From Rhizophagus clarus (Eukaryota; Glomeromycota; Glomeromycetes; Glomerales; Glomeraceae), in the NCBI GenBank assembly GCA_015698045.1, contig BLAL01000004.1, positions 372,001 through 436,000 on the forward strand: 64,000 nucleotides of DNA, written 5' to 3'. Below the pieces are notes generated by a model that saw only the letters and a program-made list of their open reading frames with translations, was not told the origin of the DNA and searched no databases. A program made the position numbers and the translations under genes. The first letter of the stretch is position 1; every line of letters starts with the position of its first letter. Positions 45,510-56,680 of the stretch are shown piece after piece.

Positions 45510-45995
45510 TACAGTGAACCTTTATTGTTGTACTGCACAATTTCGTCACCCAATAAACATCAACCCAAAACCCGTCCAATCAGAATTGAACAGGCCTTTC
45601 CTTTTTTTCGAAAAAAAAAAAAAAAAAACTCCTTTTTTTTAAATAAATTATACATACTGTATACTTACTGCATGGGTTTATCAGATAATGCTCACCTTCC
45701 TTGTACTTTCTATACTGCTGATCTTTAACACACAAATAAAAAATAAATATTTATACTTACTTTATGCTGTGTACTTGATTTTTATCTGTATTCTGAGGAA
45801 ATTTTTTTTTTTTTTTTTACGAATAAAGGTTGTTGTTTAAATACAAAAAAAAAAAAAAAAAATTTAATACCAAATAGTTCCGAAATTAAACAACTATTTT
45901 TACATTTAATTCCGGCCAAAGTAAGGTCAAAATCGCTATAATGCGGCTAGAGTTGCTTAATTTCGGAGGTTGTTTAATATCGGAACTTTATGGTA
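45510..45995. repeat. Inverted-repeat-rich, homopolymer-rich stretch
   Basis: AGTTCCGAAATTAAACAAC near 45876 is mirrored by the complement of GTTGTTTAATATCGGAACT near 45972, with further similarity inward (AATTTCGG). ACCTTTATTGTTGT near 45518 is partly mirrored by AATAAAGGTTGTTGT near 45822. These may be the ends of one or two small elements. Long A and T runs lie between them. Confidence 0.4.
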
Positions 45996-47700
45996 ATTCA
46001 CGATCATCGCTGACTAATGGAATTTCCAAGACTTACTAAGCTATGATAGAATTCGGCAAATTGCTGTTAAGGCCGTTCAAATCCAATACTTTGTTTTAAC
46101 ATAATCCCCCCCCCCTCTCTTTTTTCAATTTTTGGAACATTTTTTCAACACATAATTTAGACCGGAATTAAAAGAAATTTCCTAATAGACCATGATTTTT
46201 TAAGTGTTCAATGATGTTAAACAGAAAATTGGCTTGGTGCGGCCTAATTAAATAATAATCGTGTATTTTTTTAATATTGTTACGTTTTTTATTACTAATA
46301 TTTTTAAATTAAGGTGTTAGTCTCTATCACGTGACTTGATTCATTTTCTTGTCTTTTAATCTGTTGCGTAAAAATTTTTTGATCTCATTTGATGCGCTGA
46401 TCCGCAGACTCTATCCTATGAATGTTCGTCTGTCCGTGTACGTGACCAATGATCAGCATGGTAACACAAGTAAAATGTTTTTTTCCGTACTTACATATGA
46501 CTGTATAGCTTAAATGATTTATGATTTAAATGGCATCTAATTTCATTCCTGAATTAGAAAAAATTTTTCCCGTTAGGTTGCGCGTCGATCGGGAGACGTT
46601 TAGATTAGCCCGTATAAATTAATTTCAATTGTGTAGCGCATGATCACCTCCTAAACATAAAAAAGTTGACCATTTGTTGACTAATTCGGGTCGATTACTA
46701 ATATATTCAGCAACGACATTTTAACTAATTTTAACTAATATAAATAAGTAGTAGTAAGAATTTTTTTTAGTAAGGTTATTCTGTAGATTGGTAAATAATG
46801 TGATTAAAAAAATTTTTTTTTCGTTGGTGTAAATTATTATTATTATTTTTTTTTTTTTTTTTTTTTTTTTTGATCTATAACAATACTTCAATATAATGGG
46901 TGAATTTTTTGGATTCTATAACAATAGTTCATCTTTTGGGAACGAATTATTTTTTTATTCCTGTAACAATGATTTATTATGATAGAACTTTTAGAGTAGT
47001 TTTTTTTTGTTTGTTAAAAATTTATAAATCTAAAAAAATGTGTAAATAAACTATAAATTTTATATATTGTTATGCGTGATAATAAATTTGAATCAATTCT
47101 TCCATTGATATAATATCCTCATTTATTGTAATACTCTGTAAATAAAATTTTCATTTAACTTAGTTATAATGACATTTCATTTCATGTATAACATTTACAT
47201 TGTGCATATATATTACTTATTTATTTACATAGATATCTAAACTAGATATAGATTATTACTTTTTAATATTTATTTTTTAATAACAATAATAATAAAAGAC
47301 TAGACCCAATCATATAAATATATTGCTATTACTCTCTTAGTTTAATGGGCGCAGCGCGACGGGTTACACCTAGTTTCTATATAAAAAATTTAATTCATTC
47401 CAATGTACCCAGAGTATATTCATCAACTTCACTCAGAAGATGTCGTATCAACCAATTTAAATTGAAAAAATTAATATTAATATGGATATGTGTATTTTAA
47501 TATACCAATTAATTAATTACTGTATGCCAAAAAACGTAACACTTGCAATACACAATTAAAATTCCGAGAGTTTCAATGCCATCGGACCTTCTAACGGTCC
47601 CTGACTCCTGTCACTAGTTTATAATTTAAATTATAATGTAGACAATTTATTAATTTAATGTTTCACATGTTATATTGATTAAAATGTTGTCAACCATTAT
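45996..47700. other. AT-rich noncoding stretch
   Basis: No gene. It includes a T run of about 26 (46848-46871), the inverted family B repeat and, near 47345-47370, a GC-rich word GGGCGCAGCGCGACGGGTTA. That word's complement resembles the sequence at 52466-52486. Confidence 0.45.
46591..46640 (-). repeat. Dispersed repeat family B, inverted copy
   Basis: Read on the minus strand it gives GCGCTACACAATTGAAATTA then ATTTATACGGGCTAATCTAA and ACGTCTCCC. This matches 53535-53588 closely and 3371-3430 more loosely. Confidence 0.65.
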
Positions 47701-47710
47701 TATTTTTTTA

Positions 47711-48180
47711 ATAGAAATGATAAAAGAAGAGCAGGGAACAAAAAGGATAAGAAGAACAAAGGGGAGGTTAAAAGAAACTAAAAGAATGAATGAGGGCAAA
47801 AAGAATAAAAGAGTAAGGGGGGAGAACAAAAAGCAACAATAAAGGTGAAGGGAAACGAAAAGAAAGGTAAAGAATGAAGGTGAGGTACAAAAAGAAAGAA
47901 GATGAATCAAAAAGGGAGAAAAAAAAAATGAAGGGAGAACGAAAAAAAGAACGGAAAAAATTAAAAGGGGGACGAAAAACGATGAAGAGACAAAATAGAA
48001 GGGAAAAAACAAAGGAACAAAAAAGAAAGGAAAAACAAAGAGAGAACGAAAAACAAAAATGGGACAAAAAGAAAGTGGAAAAAAAGGGGACGAAAAGAAA
48101 GTGAAAAAAAGGTGGTAAAAGAAGAGAAAAAAGAAAGGAAAAAAGTTATAAGGAATGAAATGTAATAAACGAAAATAAAA
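47711..48180. repeat. Purine-rich tract of about 0.47 kb
   Basis: Nearly all A and G on the + strand, with words such as GGGAAAAAACAAAGGAACAA and GGGACAAAAAGAAAG. Lysine/arginine/glutamate-rich ORFs on the plus strand and Phe-rich ORFs on the minus strand are both artefacts of composition. Confidence 0.75.
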
Positions 48181-49608
48181 ATGAAAAAAAAAAATAAACA
48201 AAATATACTTTAATTGTAGCGAAGAACCAAATTACCAAAGGACTTATAAGAAATATATGAGGAATAAAGTATAAGAGAAAACTAAAAAAAAAAAAATATA
48301 AAAACATTAAATCAGGGCTACGTAGCCAAAGAACCTATAAAGAATGAAATAAAATTAGCAACGAACAAGTTGCATTTAAGAGACGAAAATAAAAAAGAAA
48401 ACATACCTTTGACTAGCCAATCAAAATGTTTTTCACATGTTTTTTTCTGCAAGATGATATTTTAACCTCCCTATCAAATAACTGTGTTATCCTGCAGCCG
48501 CTGATGATCATGCTTATAAATACGATATTAAACTATTTCAGGTTTAACGTCCCTTTTAGCCTTTTTTTTTAACGAATTAAGTACCCTTATTTAGTTAGTA
48601 TAGTTAGTAATCCTACCGAATTTTCGCAGCATGACTCCTGATCCATTTTCAATCGGAAAAAAACTAAACCTAAACAAATAATAGAAAAAAAAAGGAGTTT
48701 TGTTAACAATAATCAAAATAAAAATAAAAATAAAAACACGAAAAAAAAATGGCAAAAATATATTTAATTTAGAAAAAAGCCCGGTCGATGCATCGACCAG
48801 TCGATAAATTACAAAATCCATTAAAAATATTAATAATAAAAAACATAATAATTTATTAAAAAATATTCAGTCACTAATAAAAAATAAATTATTAAATATT
48901 ATATTTAATTTTCATAAAGTTTATGCTATTGTTCATTACAATTAAATAAAGAATAAAGTGTACACAGTACATAAAGTGGAAATTTTGATTAGTACTGGGG
49001 TATTTTTTAAGAATACCCGAATGTAACTTTGAATAATACCCCGGTACTATTTATGGGGGAGGGGTACTATTTAAGGGAGGTACTGTATGCAACGCTATAC
49101 GGTAATAATTTTTTGTAATAAATATTTAATATAAGTAGTCAGAGAAAAAAAAAATCTTAAATCATGGATTAACGTTAATCTTATATTTACTACTATTAAA
49201 TTGAAGAAGGGAACAAGTAAAAAAAAAATGTATATATAAAATTTAATCTGAAAATATAACATATTACACATATTCTTTTTGTGACACACTATCTCGTATA
49301 TATACCAACAATAGTTTTAGCTATATCTTGTATAGTCGTATAAGGAAAAAAATTATATTTAATTTCATTGTGATATTTGTAATAGTTATTTCATGGGAAT
49401 CCATGGATATCATTAATTTTCATGACGCATGTTTTATCCCCTAGAGACTAACGTCCCGTGATAAAAATTTAATATAAGTTTATAAGAAAGCTTATTTTAT
49501 TTCAGTATAAAAAGTATAAAAAGCTTATTTTATTTATGAAATATGACACGTCTAAATTTTCTTTCCAAATTTACGTCTTTATCCTAAAAAATTTATTCGT
49601 TATTAGAA
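48181..49608. other. Noncoding stretch with a partial MITE
   Basis: At about 49033-49106, CCCCGGTACTATTTATGGGG then GGTACTGTATGCAACGCTAT and ACGGTA resembles the right end of the 5654-5921 element. The matching left end was not found. Short ORFs here lack support. Confidence 0.4.
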
Positions 49609-50919
49609 ATGCCTCAACATAAGAAGAAGCTACAAGAACTTCATCAAGCTTTTAAACCCATCTTTACTAGCTCAAAAACTTTAGAGACCACAGTAACTCC
49701 TACCCTATCCCAGGATAAAACAGTTGATTTTGTCCCTCAAAATACCTCAAACCCAGTTTTATCTCTTCAAGAAAAACTTGTTTTTTATCATCAGAAGGCT
49801 GCTAAAGTTCAAAATACTGAAAAGTCAACTCGAAATTGGTTTACTCAATTTGAATAATTTCGCAAGAAATATAATTATATTATACCACTTGAACATATTA
49901 CAGATTCCAAGCTGGTTGAAAAGCAAATTTGTGAATATATTGCACAAATGTCTAAAAAGAAAAATTCAAGCGAATATAAAGCAAAATCAGTAAAACAAGC
50001 TGTTGATGCTATTAATCGTCATCTGGTAAAAATTTCTCCAATTCGTGGAATTAATTTACATTATAAATATGAATTTCCAGATTTATGAGCTGTATTGAAT
50101 GGTAAAATGAAATACCTGCTAGAAAAAGGATTGAGCGAAAAAGAAGGGTCAATGGCATTAACAGCCCAACAAGTTCAAGAAATTCTTGCTGACGAATTTC
50201 TTAATCCTAATACTCCTGAAGGTCTTTTATATCGTGTATTTTTTCAAATTGCAACCAATTTTGCATGTCGAGGTGGAGAACATTATAGTCTTTGTGTTGA
50301 TCAATTCCATTCCCTACCTAATGGTAGTTTAATTTTTCGCCGGTATCACAGCAAAAATAATCAATATGGAATTGAAGGAGGTTCTGCACAGGATATTCAC
50401 CTTCCTTCAATTTCAGAAGCAATTACAGATATTAACAAGTACCTTTCTAAACGTCCTAGCGGTGCTCCTAAAAATTTTTACTTACAAGTTAACCCACTCT
50501 GGCGTGAAAGTGGTGTTTGGTACAAAAAACACATTGTGGAGGGAAATTTTATGAAGGATATTGGAAAATCGGTTAAAGTAGATCCTCCGCCTGGTATTTT
50601 AACAAATCATTCTGGTCGAAAAACTGTTGCGCAGATTCTTCAAGACACTGATGTGCCAGAAGATGCTATAATGGGAGTAACAGGCCACAAAAGTGTTCAA
50701 GGCATTCGTGCATATAAAGAAGTAAATGAGAAGCAACATCTTGCTTCTATGAACACTTTAATTCATGCTATAGAACCGTCAAAATCTCTAATACTTGGTG
50801 ATTCAACAAATACTAATACCATTGATACACCTGTTGAATTTTTCTCTGATGATACTATTCAAAAAAAAGTTCCTATTTTTAATAATTGTCATTTTAATAA
50901 CGTAACCTTTAAACTCTAA
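49609..50919 (+). pseudogene. Crypton-type tyrosine recombinase, two in-frame stops
   Basis: A single frame of 437 codons is open except for TAA at 49855-49857 and TGA at 50086-50088; no frameshift is needed. The C-terminal half has tyrosine-recombinase landmarks: an arginine in ATNFACRGGEHYSL, a basic YHSKNNQYG stretch, the HxxR box NHSGRKT, the downstream TGHKS histidine and a tyrosine in IRAYKEV. The N-terminal half (SEYKAKSVKQAVDAINRHL) looks like the SAM-like core-binding domain. This combination is typical of Crypton elements and their domesticated relatives. The TGA falls after FPDL, where tryptophan is usual. It is probably an inactive but recent copy; readthrough or the ORF from 50095 alone (274 aa) could still make a partial protein. 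Confidence 0.75.
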
Positions 50920-51393
50920 AATACAAAATCAGCGTTTTTACTTGTAGCATAAGCAATAAATAATAAATATAATTCGCAATATCAATAAAATAAATAAAAT
51001 ATTAAAATGATCTGCATTTAATACGTTTATCAAGATATCACTATGAAAAATCATGGGCGACCATTAGTAAACATGGGATAATAAAAATTATTTAAGTGTC
51101 GGTGAAATGACTGAAACGTTTGTTGGCAAAATGCTTGTTGGTGAAGTGATTGCCGGTCAAATAGGGTCCCACCAAATGGGATCCGTCCGAAATCCTGAAA
51201 TGACATAATCCCGAATTCCGCAATCCTGACAAAGTCTAAATCCTGAAACCTCATAACCCAGAAATTTTATACTACCGATAAACAAAAATCTCGACATTTC
51301 ACAATACCGAAATACAAAATCCCAAATTTTATAATGCCAAAATGTTTATAAAAAAAAATTGTTCACGCGTACAATAATTTTGTAATTTCAAAT
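50920..51393. repeat. AATCCYGAA-type degenerate repeat region
   Basis: Between about 51180 and 51345 the words AATCCTGAAATGAC, AATCCCGAATTCCGCAATCC, AATCCTGAAACCTC and AATACCGAAATAC follow one another with a rough 15-20 bp spacing. The minus-strand ORF across it (51051-51254) is a repeat artefact. No gene. Confidence 0.5.
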
Positions 51394-51498
51394 TAAAAAA
51401 TCGCCGCATATTGATCATTGCCGTACCTAATTTTTTTTTAATTTTAAAATTTTTCACTGAAATATTGGTCTATTCATAATATAAACGATGTTATTATA
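51394..51498 (+). repeat. Dispersed repeat family A, copy 2
   Basis: Matches 3592-3694 in the same orientation, including TCGCCGCAT, TTGATCATYRCCG and GAAATATTGRTCTRTTCATA. Differences are scattered substitutions and a longer T run. Confidence 0.7.
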
Positions 51499-51814
51499 TG
51501 TAAATTTGAGTAAAAAAAGTTTCTCTTAGGTTAAAAAGTCCGTTTTTCAAATAGTTTTTGAGAAAAAATGCAAAACATTTTTTTTTGGTCAAAAAATTCT
51601 TTTAACAAATTTTCAAAATTTTAGTGTGGTTGATATTTAATTACATTCATTTTACTTATTTATTTATTTATTTTAGCATAAGAAAGCGTTTGATGTGATC
51701 GTACTATTCCAAATATGTTCAATTTCTCTATTAATTGATCATCAAACATCTATGATCAAATTTGGAATTGCTTGGAAATGCACAACGTGAAATTGTCTTG
51801 ACGTTTTATAACAT

Positions 51815-51878
51815 GCTATATGCTATATGCATATTAAATATATATATTGCGTATTGCATATTGCATATAGCATATAGC
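51815..51878. repeat. Perfect 16 bp inverted repeat (GCTATATGCTATATGC)
   Basis: 51815-51830 and 51863-51878 are exact reverse complements separated by 32 bp of TATA/TGCATA words. The sequence could extrude as a hairpin. No gene lies within 800 bp. Confidence 0.8.
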
Positions 51879-52439
51879 TTATCGCTTCTTTGACATCAAA
51901 AGATTAAAATTGCAAAAAAATCCTCTCCTGTGGCATCTTCATTGTACGTTAAATTAGGCCATCAAATAGTAGGTTTTGCAGTGAAATTTAATTTGGTAGA
52001 TCCTTTTAAAAACTTTGTTTCGTGACGGATGATCATCAAAAATTAAAAAAAATTATTTTTTTTTTAAAAAGTTGATCTTTTTGAATCAAGAATTCGCCAC
52101 AAGAGATATTCCAGTTTGTTTATTTCTTTAGCTGGTTAAATTAGTAAATAAAATGAAATCATAGTAAAATAATTTTCCAAATATATCTTGTTAAAATAAA
52201 TAAAATATAATTTTTTTCCAAAAATGCCAGTTTGTTTGTTCTTCATTTGATTTTATGTGGTAAATAAAATGTAACCATAACTTTCAAAAAGATTTTAGTG
52301 ATAAACGTTCAAATCAATAAAAAATAAACTAATAATAAAAATGTTGAAAAAAAAGATACAATAAATAAATAAGTAAATTGTCATACAAAAGCTATATACC
52401 GGTCATCTATTGATATACACAAATATTTTAGTCATAGAT

Positions 52440-52575
52440 TCATTTTTTTATTAAAAACTAGGAGTAGCCCGTTGCTTCGCACCGGGGTTGGATTGATGAA
52501 CCCAATGAGGATTTGAATTTTGAGAAGTTTGCGCCTTTGTTCTTTAGTTTTGCTGTGAAGGTATGTTCTTAGGTT
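52440..52575 (+). other. GC-richer junction with possible exon-like fragment
   Basis: After ACTAGGAGTAGCCCGTTGCT there is an open stretch reading WIDEPNEDLNFEKFAPLFFS then FAVK, followed by a GTATGT donor-like site. It could be a gene fragment carried by a repeat, or chance. The family is not recognised. Confidence 0.25.
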
Positions 52576-52619
52576 TTCATTTTCATTCGCTTTCTACCCC
52601 TTATTCTACTACTAACCTT

Positions 52620-53235
52620 ATTTTTTTATTTTGTTTTTATTCTCGTTTTATTTCTATTCCATCTCCTTGTTTTATTTTCCACTTTGTTAATTTCCTTCTA
52701 TTTTGTTTACTCTCTTCTCATTTATCATGATTATCACTTTTTGAATCACCTTCTCTCTCACCCCTTTTTCTTCATTACTTATCTTTCATTTTATTCTTCC
52801 TCTCCCTTTCACTTTATTTATTGCTTTCTTTTCACTTTGTTTTACTTCTTTTCTACTTCATCCATCACTCCCTTTCCATTTCAATTTTCACTCCTTCTTC
52901 CACTTCATCCTTTTACTTCATACTTCACTTTTCCCTTTCATTTCATTCTTTACTCCCTCTTCCATTTCGTCCTTGACTCCTAATTCATTTCATTCTTAAC
53001 TCTCTCTTCCATCTCATTCCCCCATTTTATTCCTAACTCTCTCTTCGTTTTGTTCTTAACTCCCCCTTCATTTTGTTCTTAACTTCCCCTACCATCTCAT
53101 CCTTTCCCTTCTATTATAATCATCACTTCCCGCTATTTTATTCATCACTTCCCGCTATTTCATTCATCACTTCCCCTTCTACTACATTCATCACTTCCCC
53201 CTTCCATCTCATTCTTTCCTCCTCATTTCATTCTT
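52620..53235. repeat. Pyrimidine-rich tract of about 0.6 kb
   Basis: Dominated by C and T with a loose repeat such as TTCATTCATCACTTCCCGCT and CTCTCTTCCATCTCATTC. It is the complementary sense of the purine-rich tracts elsewhere in the window. The ORF at 52684-52983 is an artefact. Confidence 0.75.
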
Positions 53236-53534
53236 AAATAATGTTAACTCATTTTAGTAATTCACGAGAAATTTTTTTTTTGTAATGGATTTTTTTTCAA
53301 CGTTATAGCGGAGTTTTTTTTTTGACGGAAATCTATTAGTATTTGTCAAATGCTAAATACCGAAAAGTAATTAGTTAGAATTTTGTTAAGTGATCTACTG
53401 CTATAATTATTGTAGTAGCAAAACATCGATAAAATTTTTTTTATACCTGGAATCTGCTGATCAAATCGTCTGATCAAATTGTCCATTGCAACACGGAACC
53501 TTCCGACTAAGCTACCAAAAAACAGGTTAGATCA

Positions 53535-53588
53535 GGCGCAGGTCACACAATTCAAAAATTATTTATACGGGCTAATCTAAACGTCTCC
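53535..53588 (+). repeat. Dispersed repeat family B, copy 3
   Basis: GGCGCAGGTCACACAATTCA then AAAATTATTTATACGGGCTA and ATCTAAACGTCTCCC, matching the copies at 3371-3430 and 46591-46640. Confidence 0.65.
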
Positions 53589-53759
53589 CCAATTTTTTTT
53601 AGTCACATAGATATAGATTATATTATGTAGATTATATTATATAGATGATTAATAAAAATAATTAATAAAAAAATGTTTTTATTAAAATGATTAATAAATA
53701 ATAAGATTATTTTATTAAAACGATTAATCAAATCTATGACGAGCCGTCTAAGACCAAAG

Positions 53760-53870
53760 TGTGCCGTATTTTTACGGCAAATACGGCAGGTGTCACGGCA
53801 GGTAGCGCCTGTTTTTAGCAGCATGTACTGTACGGCAGGTGTTGCGTCAGGTGGTGCCTGATCGCGGCAG
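53760..53870. repeat. CGGCAGGTG-rich short repeat
   Basis: TACGGCAGGTGTCACGGCAG, GTAGCGCCTG, then TACGGCAGGTGTTGCGTCAG and GTGGTGCCTG form an imperfect duplication. It is GC-rich against an AT-rich background. Confidence 0.55.
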
Positions 53871-53924
53871 ATGTTTTTTTTTACAGTATGGAAAGCCGTC
53901 CTTGACAAAAGGTTGATTTCTAAA

Positions 53925-54150
53925 CATCATCTGACATGATGTTCAGACATCATACACCTTGATGTCTCAGATATCACGTTTGATATGTGAAAGTTGATGT
54001 CTTAGACATCATCTGACATGATGTTCATACACCATGCAAACATCATGCTGACTGATGTCTGCACATCATATTGGATATATGAAAGTTGATGCATAGACAT
54101 CATCCAGCATGATGTCTGAGACATTATCCGGCATAATGTCTTGACATCAT
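53925..54150. repeat. Tandem repeat of 82-91 bp built from GATGTCT/AGACATC palindromes
   Basis: CATCATCTGACATGATGTTC starts at 53925 and 54007, and a variant CATCATCCAGCATGATGTCT starts at 54098. ATATGAAAGTTGATG also recurs. Each unit holds several imperfect palindromes of GACATCATnnnnCATGATGTC. Confidence 0.8.
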
Positions 54151-55029
54151 GCTGGTCGTAATTGCCAAATCCAGTAATTTTTTTTTTATGGTAAATTACC
54201 GATTTCCTGGGTAAAACTTCAATTTTTATAACCACTTTTAGTAAATTTGACGATTCTCTGGCTCAATTCCTTTTTTATCACGTTTATTTTTATCATTCAA
54301 TAATCACATAAAAATTGTTATCATCATTTCTCCTAAAAAACAATTGTTTTTTTTTGATGCAATAAAATATTTAAAATATTTAAATTACAAATTGACAATA
54401 AAATGAGAAGTGCTATTTTTCCAAGCTTATTATTAAAATATTGCGCCACACTATTCTTTTATTCTCTCTTAATTATAAAGTCAGGTTTCTTCTTTTGTTT
54501 ATTTAGGTCAATGACGATTTTCAAGAATTTGCAAGTCTGCATTTTTTTGTTATTGATTTTGTTTTAGATTCATACTTCTAATTTTTTTTTTTATTTTTTC
54601 CTTAAATTTTTATTAGCAAATCGTCTTTTAATATAATAAGTAGGAACACTAATATGCATAATCAGCGGGTTTGATACAAAATCTCGAATTTGAAAATTTC
54701 GTACCATTCAGGATTTTGATATTCAGGATTTTAAACGGATCCCATATTTCACACCATTGCAAATAAAGCTACAGTCTGGCTTGGCTTGGCTTGAAAAAAA
54801 AAAAAAAATTCCAGCTTGAGCCGGAATGAGTCAAGTCATAAAAAATCTTGACTCAGTTCATTCAAGTCAAGCCGAGCATGAAAAATTTTGGCTCAAGCTT
54901 TATCATCAAGAAAAACGTTTCTCAACGTTTTTCATTAAACTATGAAAAAGAACCATTGCGAAACCGTTTATTAAAATCGTTAAAATCGTTGTGAAACGTT
55001 TTTTCAATTATCAAAATGCCGAAACGGTA
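54151..55029. other. Noncoding stretch
   Basis: AT-rich, with a short CTTGG repeat (54777-54793) and a pair of TTGACTCA/GAGTCAAG words. Nothing gene-like. Confidence 0.4.
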
Positions 55030-56680
55030 TTCTTTTTTTTTTTTTTGATTAAAGTATTAAAAAAATAAGTTTTTTTAATTAAACCGTAAAAAAAAATTAT
55101 TAATAAAACGTTTTTTTATTTTTTTAAAAAATGATTAACAAAAAAAAAAACGATTAAAAAACAATCAATTTTTTTTAACTAAAACGATTAAAAAAAAATC
55201 GTTTTTTAACTAAATTAACTAAAAGTGATTAAAATTATAACGATAATAATAATTGGTATTATTCAATACAATGTTGTAAATTTCATCATAATATTTTTTA
55301 TCTGGATCATTTAATTAAAAACTATTTAACATTATTTATTATATAAAAAATTTCGTTTCACAAAAAAATTGTTTTTTTTTAACTAAAACGATTAAAAAAA
55401 ATCGGTTTGTTCTTTAAAAATCGTTTTTTTTTAATTAAAAAATCGCGTTTTAAAAAATAAAAAAATAATCATTTTTTTTTTAACCAAAACACTTAAAAAA
55501 AAAATCGTTTTATTTAACTAAAACGATTAAAAAAAAAATCGTTTTTTTTTTTTAACTAAAACGATTAAAAAAAATTGGTTTGTTCTTTAAAACTATTTAA
55601 AAAATCGTTTTTTTTTTTAAATTAAAAATTGCATTTTTAAAAAAAAAACAAAAAGCTTTTTTTTTAACTAAAACATTAAAAAAAAATCGTTTTTTTTTTT
55701 TAACTAAAACGATTAAAACGATTAAAAAAAAAATCGTTTTTTTTTTTAACTAAAACGATTAAAAAACAAATCGTTTTTTTTTTTAACTAAAACGATTAAA
55801 AAAAAAATCGTTTTTTTTTTTAACTAAAACGATTAAAAAAAAAATCGTTTTTTTTTTTAACTAAAACGATCAAAAAAAAAAAATCGTTTTTTTTTTTAAC
55901 TAAAACGATCAAAAAAAAAAAATCGTTTTTTTTTTTAACTAAAACGATCAAAAAAAAAAAAATCGTTTTTTTAACTAAACGATTAAAAAAAAATCATTTT
56001 TTTAACTAAAACGATTAAAAAAAATTGGTTTGTTCTTTAAAACTATTTAAAAAATCGTTTTTTTTTTTAAATTAAAAATTGCATTTTTAAAAAAAAAAAC
56101 AAAAAGCTTTTTTTTTAACTAAAACATTAAAAAAAAAAATCGTTTTTTTAACTAAAACATTAAAAAAAAAAATCGTTTTTTTAACTAAAACATTAAAAAA
56201 AAAAATCGTTTTTTTAACTAAAACCGTTAAAAAAAAAATCGTTTTTTTAACTAAAACCGTTAAAAAAAAAATCGTTTTTTTAACTAAAACCGTTAAAAAA
56301 AAAATCGTTTTTTTAACTAAAACCGTTAAAAAAAAAATCGTTTTTTTTTTTAACTAAAACGATTAAAAAAAAAATCGTTTTTTTTTTTAACTAAAACGAT
56401 TAAAAAAAAAAATCGTTTTTTTTTAAAAAAATTAAAATCGTTTTTTTTTAACTAAAACGATTAAAAAAAAATCGTTTTTTTAATTAAAATGATTGAAAAA
56501 AAAAATCATTTTTTTTTTATCTAACTAAAATGATTAAAAAAAAAATAGTTTTTTTTTAATAAAAAATGATAAATAAATTCATTGCTTTTAAAAACGATAT
56601 AAAATTCGGCTTTTATTAATAAAACGATTTAAAATTCGGCTTTTATTAATAAAACGATTTAAAAAAATCGTTTTTTTTTT
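55030..56680. repeat. AT-rich palindromic satellite (AAAACGATT / AATCGTTTT)
   Basis: The basic unit of about 36 bp is TTAACTAAAACGATT, an A run, then AATCGTTTT and a T run. Each unit is itself an inverted repeat. More than 25 variable units are visible (CGATT, CATT, CCGTT, CGATC variants). A longer block (ATTGGTTTGTTCTTTAAAAC, then GCATTTTTAA...AAAAAGC) recurs exactly 450 bp apart at 55574 and 56024, a higher-order repeat. A diffuse related start is visible from about 54960. Confidence 0.9.

Noticed and set aside
47340-47375. Possible tRNA/5S fragment from GC-rich GGGCGCAGCGCGACGGGTTA
   Set aside because: No cloverleaf, A/B box pair or terminator could be arranged. It fits better as part of a repeat terminus.
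47650-48201. 183-codon minus-strand ORF and 76-codon plus-strand ORF
   Set aside because: Both follow from an A/G-only tract, with extreme composition and open in several frames.
52684-52983. 99-codon ORF
   Set aside because: Lies in the pyrimidine-rich repeat; composition artefact.
53618-53908. 96-codon minus-strand ORF with many cysteines
   Set aside because: Spans a CGGCAGGTG repeat and a TTAATAA-rich tract. The cysteine content comes from the repeat.
55030-56680. Possible CRISPR-like array
   Set aside because: Units are adjacent, AT-only and palindromic, with no unique spacers, and the organism is eukaryotic.
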